The notes: generated by a model from the letters alone, not told the origin. Positions 21,881 to 33,992 are shown, counted from the first letter of the stretch. The stretch is DNA of 64,000 nucleotides from Adiantum capillus-veneris (GCA_014529385.2 CM043950.1:156953545-157017544), one strand, 5' to 3'. Made by a program: numbers and translations.

Positions 21881-23764
21881 CTTTTGATCTCTAAGTATGT
21901 GTCCTCCTGATCTTTAGTGCATCAAACTTAGCAATGCAATTTAACACAAATCCAACCACTCACCTGGAAAAGGATCAGTTTCCGCACAAGTTCTTGCTTT
22001 GCCGCTGAATATACCTGTACACAAGCATTTAATTTCGGAAATTGAATCAAAGCATTTAACCGCTAGAGGTGGTCTTAGTAATGATTGGTATAACTGGAGG
22101 GTTAACCTCAACCACTACTATATTTTATACACTTCAGATGTACTTGTTAATGAGGTCTGCTAATCTGGAACTGTACTTCTTGATGAGGTCTGCTAATCTG
22201 GAACTGTACTTCTCTTGGATGTTGGTCACTGTATCCGGAAAGTCTTAATTTTGTCTTTGCTTAGTCAAAAGGTCAAACAAGGTCCAATTTCACTTCTGAA
22301 AGAAGTTCTGGAACTCTTAAGTCAAGTGGAACATCACTCTATTTCCTCAGTCAGCTTTTCATTTCACTAAGCCCCAGTAGACATCCTACGCGTTGGATGT
22401 CTCTTGCACTGTTTTGCCTGGATTTTGCACTATAGCTTCCCCTTGATGTGCTAAGTCCACACCTATTTTTACTTTTTGATTTGGACACCTATAAGCTGAT
22501 CAATTGATCCGAAATCTGTTCCAGCAGCCTGATGTTGGTCTGACTAATCAAATCAACTCCAATTTGGACCAAAGTTGACTAGGAGGCTTGCCTTAGACTA
22601 TACAACACCATGCTATGCCTACAAACAGTTTTATGCTTCAATTTCATGCATTAGACATTCTATGCGTACCATGTCTAACTGCACAAAATGGCTTCAAATG
22701 TAAAGCAGAGACTCCTCTTATTGTGCCGATCACTTTGGTATGCTCAAAGCTGAGTTTGGAGTGCTCAATCACACAGAACACATCCTACGCGTAGGATGTC
22801 TATCTGGCGTGTTTGACCCCAAACTTGAGCCACAGCTTCCTCTTGATGTCAACAACCCAGTGCTATGCTTATATTTTAGTTTGGATTTCAAGAGACCCCA
22901 ATTTTAGCTATTCTAGCCCTTTTCAGTAAAAAATGCTAAAGTCTGCTTAAAACCCAATTTTTCTCACCCAATTGAGATGAAACCTTTCTCAAGCACTCAA
23001 TAAGTCATGCAGATCATGCTCATGCAGCCATCCTATGGTTTTGGTCTTAAAATAATGCCTTGGCACAATTTGGGTAGGATGTCTGGCAATTTCCTTTCTA
23101 CTTGGCCTTATCCTGTCAAGATATGGTCAAACTTCCACTTTCCAGGTGAAGTAGGGTAAAAACTACCTTCTAAACACACTAGTCAACTCAGAATTTCAAA
23201 ATTCCCACCAGATCACCTTGTAGACATCCTACGTGTAGGATGTCTCGTGGCTTAAAATTTAATTTTGTCTTGACAGAAATGCTCCTGATGTTCTGCAACT
23301 CTCTCAGATAGAACTCACAGAAACTTTTGAGCTTCATGTCAGCTTTCAAACACTCTTTTGCGTCTTTTACAACCTTGTGATAAACCTAACAACAAATATA
23401 ACATGCATGAAGTGCTCCATATCATAAATCATGATGTCCTACTTACCCTACTCCTACCCATCATGTGAGACGGTGATATTGGTGTCTCGGTTGCTTCCTA
23501 GCCTCTCTGGACTCTCAAGCTCTCCTTTCACCGCTTCTACTTCTCCAACTCCTACTCTCTACACCACAACTCAACTAATACCTAAAACTATCTAAGTCTA
23601 CCTAAGTCGAAGGATCTAGGCCAGACACTCGCTCCCTAGACTCCTCCTAAGACCTAGAGAGTCCTTCACCCTCTGATCCTATCTAAATGTAAAACGAGAC
23701 TCAGGAAATCCAGAGAATCCCTATCCTCAAGGACTAGTCTCGGTCACCTACCTAGGGTTTTCGT
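21881..23764 (-). other. Leader of the minus-strand Ty3 element, with palindromic 20-mers
   Basis: About 1.9 kb lies between the PBS and the gag start, with no gene seen. The palindrome ACATCCTACGCGTAGGATGT occurs at 22780-22799, with one-base variants at 22381-22400 and 23224-23243, a weaker copy at 22655-22674 and a half-site at 23074-23084. A 41-bp local duplication lies at about 22138-22220. Long leaders are common in Tat/Athila-type elements. Confidence 0.65.
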
Positions 23765-23781
23765 CCCCGGCAGCGGCGCCA
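23765..23781 (-). other. Primer binding site (TGGCGCCGCTGCCGGGG)
   Basis: On the minus strand TGGCGCCGCTGCCGGGG lies 3 bp from the LTR end. It is one base from the tRNA-Asp-type PBS commonly reported for plant Athila/Tat elements. Confidence 0.8.
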
Positions 23782-23784
23782 ATC

Positions 23785-24674
23785 TTGGCGGATACGCCGC
23801 GACGGACGTCAACACAGCTTGACCCGCAGGCGCGTGGAAGCAAGCATAGGGTGTCAACCTACACTCGCCCAACTCTCGACTACTTCCTACAGAGGTCTCT
23901 ACCCAATGTTTAAGCCACAGCCTTAAGGAGTGCTTAAGAGGAGATTTCCTACAACGCTTGCGAGTCTTAGAGCCAAATACCCATCAAATGTTCTCCAAAC
24001 GCCACAGAACTTGAAGGAGACCCTATTAACACTAATAGGTCGCTCTCCCTAAGGTCCATGAACCAAAATCTCAACCCTAAACACCTGGTGCAAAATCACG
24101 TAGGATGTCTGGGCGAAATTTGCAGGTCATCGCTTCCGAAAACGAAAGTGCCTAATGTGTAGCTCTACTCGATGCGAACGCATCGATATGCTGAAATGCA
24201 AAAACATACAACGTATGCTCACCGAATCACCAAATATAGCTCATGGGTCGAGTTTGCAAAACCAGACCGTACACCCGCAATGTAGGTATCGGCGCGTAGC
24301 TCTCGTTAGGGGCAACACGCTGCACTTCTCCGCACTCAATTTCGACCACCGGTGTGCGCATAGCATCAAGATGAAACTCTCACTCTCTCTCGTACACAGT
24401 ACGCTCACTCACACAGACAAAACTTTTTAAAAATGACAAAGGTTTTTTTCATTAAGGTCAAAAGTGGTATAAATACCTTACAATCTCAAACCCTAATGTT
24501 CCAATTTAACCATCTACTCAATCTAGATGTCAAAAATGGGATACAATCTGTGAGCTTCTGCAAGCCCCACTATTTACAAAGGTGAAATGACGGTTTTTCT
24601 CAATTAAAGAATAATTACAAACAATAATATTCCGCCGAGTAGTCATTCTCTGTTGGGTGTGCCAGCTGCTAACA
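23785..24674 (-). repeat. LTR of the minus-strand Ty3 element, about 890 bp
   Basis: The minus-strand sequence starts TGTTAGCAGC at 24674 after a purine tract. It ends just before the PBS at 23781. It is thus bordered by a PPT on one side and a PBS on the other, so it serves as 3' LTR for one internal region and 5' LTR for another. A half-copy of the leader palindrome lies at 24099-24110. Confidence 0.7.
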
Positions 24675-24687
24675 CTCCCCCCCTCCT
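24675..24687 (-). other. Polypurine tract before the LTR
   Basis: On the minus strand AGGAGGGGGGGAG directly precedes TGTTAGC. Just upstream, CATGTCGGGGACGACATGAA forms an inverted repeat (CATGTCG/CGACATG). Confidence 0.8.
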
Positions 24688-24985
24688 AGTTCATGTCGTC
24701 CCCGACATGACAGTTGAGTTGCTTTTTTAATGTAGGCTTTTGCGCATCTTTAGAAGGGACTCATATCGCGCATGCTAGGCGAGTAACGTTGGGCTGGATA
24801 TATCTGTGTTGATGGTGAAGAAGCCGGTGTAGAAGTCCTAGAGGTGATAAGAAGGCAAAAACATAATCCTCTGATATAGTGCATGTATCACCTCGTGGGA
24901 AGGCTAAGCAGTTAGATCGTAGGCAAATCTGTATGTATCTTGGAAGAAAAAGATATTGTCTGTCCCCTATCCAGGTTTGAAGGTT
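24688..24985 (-). other. Non-coding 3' end of the coiled-coil-bearing element
   Basis: About 300 bp lies between the coiled-coil ORF stop and the PPT. No gene is seen. Confidence 0.5.
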
Positions 24986-25087
24986 TCAAGGACTGCGAGA
25001 AGGGTTTTTACATATTTTTCTCAGCATGATGCAAGATAGGTCAGGCGAGCCAGTGAACAATTTGATGGCGCTCGTTAGGGTTTTCAC
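24986..25087 (-). pseudogene. C-terminal exon piece of the interrupted coiled-coil ORF
   Basis: On the minus strand the frame KTLTSAIKLFTGSPDLSC continues to a stop at 24986. It follows in frame from ..RMSEKYMV at 56301 once the copia element and one TTCAC copy are removed. This shows the ORF predates the copia insertion. Confidence 0.75.
25083..25087. repeat. Copia target-site duplication, left copy (TTCAC)
   Basis: TTCAC is identical to 56301-56305, directly outside the other LTR. Confidence 0.95.
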
Positions 25088-25230
25088 TGTTGAGATGTAG
25101 AGAGAAAGAGAGAGAGACGAGACAAGAGACACACCATATACGCTCCCAAAGACTAATTCATATTGAGGACAAGATACAAATATATAGGTGAGACCAAGTT
25201 GAGTAGAGTGAGCCATATATAGCTCCAACA
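25088..25230 (-). repeat. Copia 3' LTR (143 bp)
   Basis: The minus strand begins TGTTGGAGCTATATATGGC and ends CTCAACA. It is 97% identical to 56158-56300. Confidence 0.95.
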
Positions 25231-25241
25231 CCCCCACTCAA
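25231..25241 (-). other. Copia polypurine tract
   Basis: TTGAGTGGGGG on the minus strand directly precedes the 3' LTR. Confidence 0.9.
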
Positions 25242-25478
25242 ACAAAGGTCTCTAGCTTTGGATGAAAAAACCCTTGGGGAGTTCAAGGGAAAAACCCAAG
25301 CCCCTATACAATGTGAAAATATTAACCAGCGATGATGATGTGAAAGTGAATTGTGCATCTATGTACAAATATTCAAGTGACTTAGAGATCACAATGTGCA
25401 AATGTGGAGTGTTCATAGTGCATTGTACCTAAAAGATTACAATGCCATATGTACAAAGCTATTACAATAGCAAAGAAG
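25242..25478 (-). other. Copia 3' untranslated stretch
   Basis: This non-coding interval lies between the polyprotein end and the PPT. No gene is seen. Confidence 0.6.
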
Positions 25479-28400
25479 CTAATCTAGAAAGAGTGAGGTC
25501 GAAGCAACTCCAAGCTCCGAGCACAAGAGGATGAAACATGACTCGTTGAGGCCTTTGGTCAAAATGTCTGCAATCATCTGGTCACTTGGACAGTGTTCAA
25601 CCATAATGGTTCCTTTGCGTTCTTCATACCTGACATAATGATAATGGAGAGCAATGTGCTTTGACTTATTATGTTGAACATAGTCTTTTGCAAGACTAAT
25701 AGCACTTTGGTTGTCACACCGCAAGGGTGTGCTAGAAAGAGGAGAGTGACCAATATCAACCAGCATTTGTCGAAGCCAAATCAACTCACGAGCTCCAAGT
25801 GATGCCGCAACATATTCTGACTCAGTCGTAGAAACTGCAACACAACGTTGTTTCTTGCTGGTCCAAGTAACAAGACAACCATTTATAAAGAAGCAATTTC
25901 CACTAGTAGATCGCATAGATAAATGTGAGCTTGCCCAGTCTGCATCTGTGTAACCCAAAAGAGAAAGAGATTGCATAGAATCCGATGTGAGTTGTCGTCG
26001 ATAGACTAAACCAAAATCTGTAGTGCCTTTCAAGTATTTCAACACACGCTTTGCAGTAGACCAATGCTTAAGAGAAGGACATGCAAGATGTTGTCCAAGA
26101 TAATTAGCAGCAAACAAAATATCAAGACGAGTGTTCATGCCAACAAACTGAAGACATCCAATCAAGCTAGCATAAGGTTTATTTGTGACAAGTTGACCGC
26201 CATTGTCAGAAGTGTTCTTCGTAGAGCTCGCAAGACAAGGTGTGTTGGCTGAATGTGCAGATTCCATACCAAATTTTTGAATAGTATCTGCAATAAAGTT
26301 TGATTGTCGAAGGAATAAAATACCTTTTGTATGGTTCCGTTGGATTTGAATGCCAAGACACGAGTGAATCTCTCCAAGATCCACCATATCAAATGCAGAA
26401 GACAATAACTTTTTCACTTGCTGAAGAAAACCCAAATCATTGGAAACATGGTATCATCCACATAAAAAGCAAGAATCACAAAACTGCTACCTTGGCATTT
26501 TATGTATAAGTTGGGGTCTGACGAGCAAGAGATGAATCCTTTAGAGGTGAGAAAAAGATCAAATTTTGTATACCAGGCTCGCGAAGCTTGTTTGAGACCA
26601 TATAATGCCTTATGGAGTTGAGCAACAAGGTCTTATTTACCTGGAATAACAAACCCTTCTGGTTGTTCCATATAAATTTCCTCTTCCAAGTCACCATTAA
26701 GGAAAGCAGTTCACACATCCATTTGATGAGCTTCTAAATCAAATTGAACAGCAAATGCCAATAAAACTCGAACACTTGTAATGCAAACAACTGGTGAAAA
26801 AGTCTCTTGATAATCAACAACAGCTACTTGGGAGTAACCTTTTGCAACTAAACGCGCCTTGAACTTGTCAAAATATCCATCTGGTTTTACTTTTGTCTTA
26901 TACACCCACTTACATTTAATAGCTGTACGACCAGGAGGTAATTCAGTTAGTATCCATGTACCTTTAGAGATAAGAGAATCGTACGCTGCTTCCATAGCCT
27001 CTTGCCATTGATCCTTTTGTGGTGAAGAGATAGCTTCATCATAAGTAATGGGATCTTCGAAAATAGAAAAAGCATTATCAGCAATATCATCATCATAAAC
27101 ATGACATGAGCCATGTTCAAAATCAATAGGCAGATCAACAAAAATATCAATATCATCATTGGCAACATTCGGAATGGATGGTTGTGAAGAGGAAAGTTGC
27201 TCTATAGGAAGAGTTTCATCTTCTGAAAGAAATGGAAAAGCTTGAAGCAATGATTTAGTATAATCAGAATCATCCATGGACCATGAGCCTCCCATAAGCT
27301 GTTCGTTAAAAGTAGCATCACGATTCACAATTACTTTCTTGGAGGAAGGGTCATAGAATTTGTAGCCTTTGGAAATGTCAGAATATCCAATAAAAATAAA
27401 TTTAAGACCAGGAGCATCAAGCTTTGTTCGTGTTTCTTTGGGAACATGAATATAATAAATACATCCAAAGGTTCGAAAATGAGATACAGAAGGAATGTCA
27501 CCTGTCCATGCTGTGATGGGTATCTTACCAGAGGGTGCAGTAGTAGGAAGATGATTCTGAATAAATACTGCTGTCAAAGTAGCTTCATCCCAAAAAACAT
27601 GAGATAAGCCAGAATGAATCAGCATACATCTTACAGCATTGAGAATAGTGCGATTCTTTCGTTCAGCAACACCATTCTGTTGAGGCGAATATGGAATAGT
27701 GTGTTCATGATGAATTCCACTCTCAGCATAGTAACTCACAAACTCTCGAGAAACATATTCGCCTCCATTGTCACTACGAAGCTTCTTAAGGCAACGACCA
27801 GTTTGAAGTTCCGCAGCCTTGTGGAATTGTTTGAAAATAGATAAGGCTTCATATTTTTGTCTAAGTAGAAATACAGTCGTATACCTTGAGAAATCATCAA
27901 TGAAAGTAATGAAGTAGCGATATTGTGATCTCGAAGAAGGTAGAGGTCCACATATATCAGTATGAACAAGATCCAATATGTCATGAGAATGAGTTGTATT
28001 TGAAAGAGGAAAGGGTTTGCGATTGTGTTTTCCAAGAGCACAAAATTCACAAATTCCCATCTGGGGATGGGATTTAAGATCCATGCCATGAACAAGATCA
28101 CGACGTTGAAGATCAAGGAGTTTTGAGAAATCAGCATGAACAAGACGGTGATGCCATACTTTGCAATCATGATCACCTGGAGCAGTGACAACATCTGCTA
28201 CAGCATCGTTGAGAGAGAGTTCAAACAAATTACCATTTCGAGGAGCAGTGGCTATAGTCAGTCCATCTTTCTCAATTCGGCATTTGGTATGATCAAATCC
28301 AACAAACAGACCAAGATCGACAAGTCTAGCAACTGAAAGAAGATTACGTTGAAGATCTAGTACATGTAATACTCCTCGCAAAATTCGAGTGGAAGAAGAT

Positions 28401-29662
28401 AAGGTACCAAGATATAAGTCTCCAATACCCTTTACTTGACAAGTAGTATCATCTGCAAGATAAACAACACGTTGAACTAGCAGTGGATGATAGTTATGGA
28501 TCCACTTAGACTGATATGTCATATTTCCTGTAGCACCAGAATCGACAATAAAAAGTGATCCATCGCGTACATGAAGTATTCTGTCTGGAGCAACTGAACA
28601 TAGGACGCAGCTTGTTTCTGGTACAATGTTGTTTCGATGTTCAGTAGCATATGCTCTATTCCGATCTGTGTCGAATCGACGCTTATAGTACATATGAGTG
28701 GGATGATCAGATCGTCCACAATATTCACAAGAAGAAGAAGAAGAGTCTCTAGATAAACGTGGTTGTTTTGTGATAATATTGTGTTGTTCATCATATTGAC
28801 GTGCCCAACAATCATCTTCAGTATGGCCATTTCTGTTGCAGTAAGAACATTGCTTATTAGGAAATTTGAGACGAGAGAAAATATTACCGCGACGGCCACC
28901 TCTGAGGTTTCCTCGTTGAAATGGACGCCTTCGAGCACAAAAAGCCCGTTCCATCTGTTGTGACGCAGTCTCCTCTTGTGAAATCATAGCTGTATCATGA
29001 CTAGCATTACGGCATTCTTAACGTTGAGAGTATTCAATTAAAGACATGCAGGCTTGGTCGAAATCAAGACCATCTTTATTAGAGAGAATAGTAACAATGT
29101 TATCATAAGAAGAGTCCTTCACCGTATCAAGGAGAAGTGTAATCAGTTGCTTTTGTGGAACAGGATCACCGGCAGCAGCAAGTTGATTAATAATAGATTT
29201 GAAAGATTCAATATGTCCCGTCATGGCAGTACCAACTTCATATTGCAACTTGTTAAGAAACCCTCTCAAATAAAGTATTTCTGTGACAGATTTCTTCTGA
29301 AAGTTTGCAAAAAGGTACTTCCATACGTCGTGGGAAGTAGGCAGTTCATACATATCAAGCAAAAGGGAATCAGTAAGAGCAGAAAGAATATACCGTTGAG
29401 ATGCTTTATCACGTCGTTGCCAATCCGTATAGGCAACATTCCAATCTTCAAATATAGGTCCTTCAGTGATAAGCACGTTATCATTATCCGTATCAACAGG
29501 CTAAGGCGGACAAACACAATTTCACAGAACAACATCGGAGAGTTCATCGCCTTCAAGAATTAACAACATCTTTGCTTTCCAGCCTGGAAAACCTTGACCT
29601 TGGAAAGGAGGAACAGAACGCTGGCCAGAAGGAAAGCTGTTGACGAGAATATTCATAGCCAT
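25479..29662 (-). pseudogene. Copia gag-pol polyprotein, broken
   Basis: From ATG at 29662: gag (WKAKMLLILEGDELSDVVL, VWKYLFANFQKKSV), a CCHC knuckle (CSYCNRNGHTEDDC), protease (FIVDSGATGN) and the integrase zinc finger (HHRLVHADF..CEFCALGKH). The integrase core follows (LVHTDICGP, RSDNGGEY, GVAERKN), then RT (KCKWVYKTK, ALYGLKQASRAWY, FYVDD) and RNase H (GYTDADWASS, TESEYVA, ADILTKGL). The order PR-INT-RT-RH is copia. In-frame stops fall near 29530, 29500 and 29018, and at 26711-26713 and 26633-26635; a frameshift follows YVDD near 26450. A second knuckle (CEYCGRSDHPTHMYY) lacks its last cysteine. Confidence 0.95.
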
Positions 29663-29678
29663 ATCTTGTTGCGAGAAG

Positions 29679-29682
29679 ACGT
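29679..29682. repeat. Target-site duplication ACGT, left copy
   Basis: ACGT is identical to 55419-55422 beyond the 3' LTR of the Ty3 element. It is a four-base duplication. Confidence 0.85.
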
Positions 29683-29953
29683 TGATAGCCATTTTTCGGC
29701 TCTCTGTGATTGCCATAGTGAGTTATCCCCCCCTATCAAATCACTCAAACACTGTGGTTACCCTCACCCTTTCACTGTATATAGGTGCGTGTGAGTTAGG
29801 GGACTTTTCCCATATCTCCTTACTGAAATAAAAAACCCTCAATTAGCTAGTCATTGGGCAACAAGCACCCCCTTCCCCCTTCTCTCTCTTTCTTACATAT
29901 ATATATTTATGTTTGCTTGATCATTAACGATACACTTCAAAGAAGCCCGAGCA

Positions 29954-30031
<78 letters not shown>

Positions 30032-30290
30032 TTTTAGTGTGTGAGAGTGTTCCATTGGTGTTAGGATTAGTGTAAATTCCTTGCTTGTTTGTAGGTTGCT
30101 CTAATGATTCTCCTCTTTTGCGTCCTAGTTCGCTCTTAAACTATGTGGTGCCCCTTGTGTAGTTGCGATTTGGCTGTGGGTTTGTTGTTTTGGTTTGTGT
30201 TGTGTTGTGCCCCAGCCCCATTGAGCAGCATGGGAGCCTTGAAGGGTGTTTAGAGGTTGCTCTTCTTGTTGCCCGCCGCGGACCGCCTCA
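29683..30290 (+). repeat. 5' LTR of the Ty3 element, with a 2.1-kb internal deletion
   Basis: It matches 52697-52873 and then jumps at 29859/29860 to the equivalent of 54988, so it lacks 2,114 bp present in the 3' LTR. The breakpoint shares GC. The (CT)n array is retained (29956-30027). Confidence 0.95.
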
Positions 30291-30292
30291 AA

Positions 30293-30305
30293 TTGGTGCC
30301 CCCAC
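30293..30305 (+). other. Primer-binding-site-like sequence
   Basis: TTGGTGCCCCCAC lies 2-3 bases after the LTR end and is also found after the LTR at 35921. The shared sequence suggests a common primer tRNA, which I cannot assign. Confidence 0.65.
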
Positions 30306-30369
30306 GGAGGACAAAAACTCGTGTATGCTTTTGTATAGGATCAACTTTTAGCATAGTCAAGTAGTTTTC

Positions 30370-30523
30370 ATGAATCACGAGAGTTTGTATGATCCTTTCA
30401 TTCCCATTGGAAGGCAAAAGATACACATAATTGTTAGTACTAAGTTGCAATTTCAACGGGTAATTCGTAGGATTTTAGGTCCTCTTAGGTTAGCCGAGAT
30501 AAACACTTCGGTAAATCCTTTTA
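30370..30523 (+). pseudogene. Small pre-gag ORF, copy 1, 5' part (split by the CACTA element)
   Basis: ATG at 30370 (MNHESLYDPFIPIG) is open up to the CACTA left end. The remaining codons are at 46001-46062. Without the insertion and one TTA copy, the frame ends VNPFILPLIR..VYIFVLF. That end matches copy 2 (46084-46302) and the copy at 36478-36696. The product, about 70 residues, is unknown. Confidence 0.7.
30521..30523. repeat. CACTA target-site duplication TTA, left copy
   Basis: TTA is repeated at 46001-46003. CACTA elements make 3-bp duplications. Confidence 0.9.
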
Positions 30524-30540
30524 CACTACAAGAGGTTGTG

Positions 30541-30800
30541 TGCTCTTGTGACGCTGTTAGCGACGGAAATACACTCGGTTTTTATAACCCCCGACGTCGC
30601 TAAAACCGTCGCTAAGAGCATCGCTACGAGAGCGTCGCTATAGGCGTCGCTATATGCGTCGCTAAAAGCGTCGCTATATAGCGACGCACATAGCGACGCT
30701 CATAGCGACGGTTATAGCGACGTTTACACAGAAGACTGTAGTGACGCTCATAGCGACGCTACAGAGCCATAAATAGCGACGCTTATAGCGACGCCCGAGA
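30541..30800. repeat. CACTA subterminal repeats, left end
   Basis: More than a dozen GCGTCGCTA/TAGCGACGC motifs occur in both orientations. In En/Spm such subterminal motifs bind the TNPA protein. Confidence 0.9.
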
Positions 30801-31159
30801 GATTTTTTTTTTTGGTGGCAAGGCATTGAATGCCGTGCCACCCATCAACCATATTGTACTTGATTCACTTTTTAAAAAAAGTGCAAGGGTAGATAATAGA
30901 CCCAAAATAGTCACCCACAAGACGCATTGTTTGCAAAATTGACAATTGTACACATCATAGGCAAAATGAATTGATTGGCAAATGTAATAATGACAATTGT
31001 ACAACATCATAGGCATAAAGAATTGATTGGCAAAAGGAACTGCGGTGACAAATGTAATAATATACATGGTTCAAAAAGACGTATAAAATCCGTCTCATGA
31101 TACATAAGCTATGAGAAACCCTAAACTAATGCTATCTAGCTACGGCTAAATTGACGTCG
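30801..31159 (-). other. Non-coding CACTA sequence past the TNPA-like gene
   Basis: Contains an inverted repeat, GGTGGCA..TGCCACC, at about 30814-30842. A duplicated stretch (GAATTGATTGGCAAA) lies near 30968 and 31020. No gene is seen. Confidence 0.5.
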
Positions 31160-32470
31160 TCTAGTCAGACGTCTCATCGCGTCCAAGCGGCGTATCTGTC
31201 GGATTCTGCAAAAAAAGACAATAAGACAGCTTTCAGTAAGTATAAACATATAACGACATTTATAAAACAATACAAAAAATAAAAAAGAGTAAACCCTAAT
31301 ACTAACCATGCCGCCGCGAGAACTGAGAATGTCCATCAGGGCGTTTAAGCCCTTCCTGCCTGCGTACTCGCGCTCGTACGGTGTGGGATCACGTCCTGTC
31401 ATCGACCACTGTCAAAACATACAAAGATTTCATTATGTTAGAATTAAAAAACTCATAAACCCTAAACTATCGAACATAAAGAGCAATGTGAAAACACTTA
31501 CAAAATCGGCCTCAAATGATGCCCATCCACCGCTCCCCAAGTGGTGCGAGCTCCCTGCCTCTACTCGCGCTCTGGCTGCATCCTTTTGTTGCTTCCACTT
31601 GTCGGGATTCTCGCGTGTTGCTTTCTTCACATTCTTCCAATCTTCTTTGGCCAGCCAATCTGGCCTGTTCCACCCATTCTTGATTGCTTTTTGCACTTCC
31701 GAACGCTTGTGTTTGCAGTATTCGCGCATTCGAATCTTTATCAGGTCTTCATTGAAGCGCTGATCCCGTGTTGGAACGGGAAACTCATCATAAAGTATGC
31801 TGATGACTCTGTTTTTTAAATCACTTGGTACTTCACTCCATTTGTTTAGTATGTAGTGTGTAAACAGCTGAGAGCAAAGACCACACATGCGCGAGATCAC
31901 CTTCTTGCCGTCATCATCCATGATGATGCCACCGCTGATGTCGACGGAGTAAGGCAAGCCATCTGGCCGGTGACCCGTGAACCTGGGTGTCCCGGCAGGG
32001 GTCTCTAGTGGCGTGTCGATGGGGGTACGGACGTCAGGTGTCTCCACCGGCGTCTGGGCCCTGAAGCGAGGAGTGTCGAGTGGGGTGGCTCCTGGCGGAG
32101 TAGGTAGAGGTGTGTAGCTTCTAGGAACAGTCAGCCGTACAAAACCTGGCATAGATGGCGATGCTGTGGCTGGTGTGGGGGCGGGCAAAGAAGGGGAGGG
32201 TAAAGAGCCTCGTCGAACACGAGGCGGTGTGGAGGCATCGGTGGCGGAATCCCCACAATAACCGCCACCGCCACCACTAGAGCGCCGGTGTCTAGACGAG
32301 TGTGAAGCTCGTCTCGTCGATGCCAAAGCTTCGGAGCGCGCCGAATGCTCCGAAAGAGAGGGAGATGCGGATGGAGTAAGAACGCGCGATGATGCGCCAG
32401 AGCGATGACGCTCCACGTACCACTGTCTTTGGTGCGGTGACAAAGAAGAAAGAAACTCCTCATCATCCAT
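31160..32470 (-). CDS. TNPA-like second protein of the CACTA element (three exons)
   Basis: ATG at 32470 (MDDEEFLSSLSPHQRQWY). Exon 1 runs to about 31502 (donor TTTT/GTAAGT), exon 2 about 31408-31309 (acceptor GACAG, donor ATG/GTTAGT), and exon 3 from about 31205 (acceptor TTTGCAG) to TAG near 31160; junctions keep the frame. The N-terminal half is low-complexity, rich in S, P and T. The C-terminal half contains a plant En/Spm-type domain (WSEVPSDLKNRVISILYDEF, HKRSEVQKAIKNGW, ARENPDKW-like). In En/Spm this second protein binds subterminal repeats. No lesion was seen, so it may be functional. Confidence 0.75.
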
Positions 32471-32742
32471 ACCTGCATCAAACACACGAATATTTAAACT
32501 TAATATTGAATGAATAGAGTAGACAATGACGCAAAGACCATTAAATACAATGACGTAATGACGCATATAAATACAATGACGCAATGAATTGAGTGATAGA
32601 AGAGGCAAGTCGAAAACTCAGAATTTTCAATCAAAAGATGTGAGCGCGAGTAGAAAAGAGCGTTATACACCATGGAAGGTACTTAGAGAGCCAAAGCGTT
32701 TACAACACGGACCAAAATTGTTCAAATACAATATTTGTGGCT

Positions 32743-33992
32743 TTAAGAGATCTCTCTCTCATCCTCGCATAACTCAGCATAACTTCCTATATCTATATAG
32801 AGCTCTCCGTTTAAACACATATCCTCTGTTTCATTTTGTAGCTCCTCTGCATGCACCCCATATAGAGTAGTAGCATCTTGATGCTCGTCTGGCACCACCG
32901 CAGTGGCTTCTAATTGAGCATCTTCTCTGATCTCCTCCATTGATGTCGTTGTGATTGGCACATGGTAGCCTTCATACGTCCTTGCACTATGAGGGGCTAC
33001 CTCTATGACGTACCACCAGTTTGATGTAGACTTTGTAGGATGAAATATTACCTGCCAGAGCCACATAACTTACATGAGAACTTTCAAGCACATAACTTGT
33101 AAAAGGGGGATGTTAACTATTTACATACTTACTTGTTCACAATGCTCGGGTAGTACGAAAGTGTCTCTTAGGTCAGTCCATTTCTTAGTAGAATCCACCT
33201 CAAGAAAACCAGACTCTCCTCTACGTAGAGTAGCGTTGTGACCCTCCATGATTATCTTGAACCATTGCACGTCAAACAAGTCGACAAAAAATCCTCTGTA
33301 ATCGATCCTCAAAATCTCTTGCAGCGTGCCGAAGTAAGTGAGTTCTGCCACCACAGGATCTGCATCAGAGGAACGTCGTCGACTAGACTGTTCAAATTTT
33401 TCCATGATTCCACAATCTTGAGTAAAACGCTTTTTGTCGATTCGTTCCACCCTAAAATGTCGACCTTTACACCATGCTGCTGTGTATGACTTATACTACA
33501 ACAAACAAAGATTATGAGTGGCCGTTCAAACGTTTATAAATAAAGTCACTTGCTAGTCGTACATTGCAAACTTACCTTGGTCGCGCAACCCCGAGAGTAC
33601 TCCCACTCAACTTCAGTCACTTCGTCACCGCATTGTTGTGCGCTTTTCAATTGGTTGTGCAACCATCTTAAGCTCATGAAGGTTGGTAGGATCTCCAGAA
33701 CCGTTGGATAGTGCATCGGTGGTCGTCTTCCCCGTCTCCACTCGATTCGTGCCCTTTGTCACTCTTGCTTTGCATCCTCACATTGTGAAATCCACTTTTG
33801 CATCACTGGATTGTGAAGCATGCAAAATCGGTTGATTTTAGCCTCTAGATCTTCCGTCATCTTCTTCTCAACACCGAGATTGCACATGACAATCCCAGAT
33901 ATGCGCTCATCATCTATGGTTCGCCATAGCGTGTCCCGGGATTTATCAGATCCGTCTAGCCACTCTCCAATGTACACTAGGGACTCTGATAC
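32743..33992 (-). pseudogene. CACTA transposase, C-terminal part
   Basis: This continues from 41431 after removal of the LTR element: LVSESLVYIGEWL (end of the DUF4218-type domain) and NRFCMLHNPVMQKWIS. A DUF4216-type region follows (DPVVAELTYFGTLQEILRID, FKIIMEG; WWYVIEVAP). Splice sites fall near 33570-33490, 33117 and 33066. A stop near 33759 is flanked by open sequence in another frame, so an intron or lesion is possible there. The gene is broken by the 7.4-kb insertion. Confidence 0.85.
33989..33992. repeat. Target-site duplication ATAC, left copy
   Basis: ATAC is repeated at 41431-41434. With exactly four bases removed, the transposase frame reads through. Confidence 0.9.

Noticed and set aside
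30293-30305. Assigning the primer tRNA for TTGGTGCCCCCAC
   Set aside because: I could not match it with confidence to a plant tRNA 3' end, so only a PBS-like site is reported.
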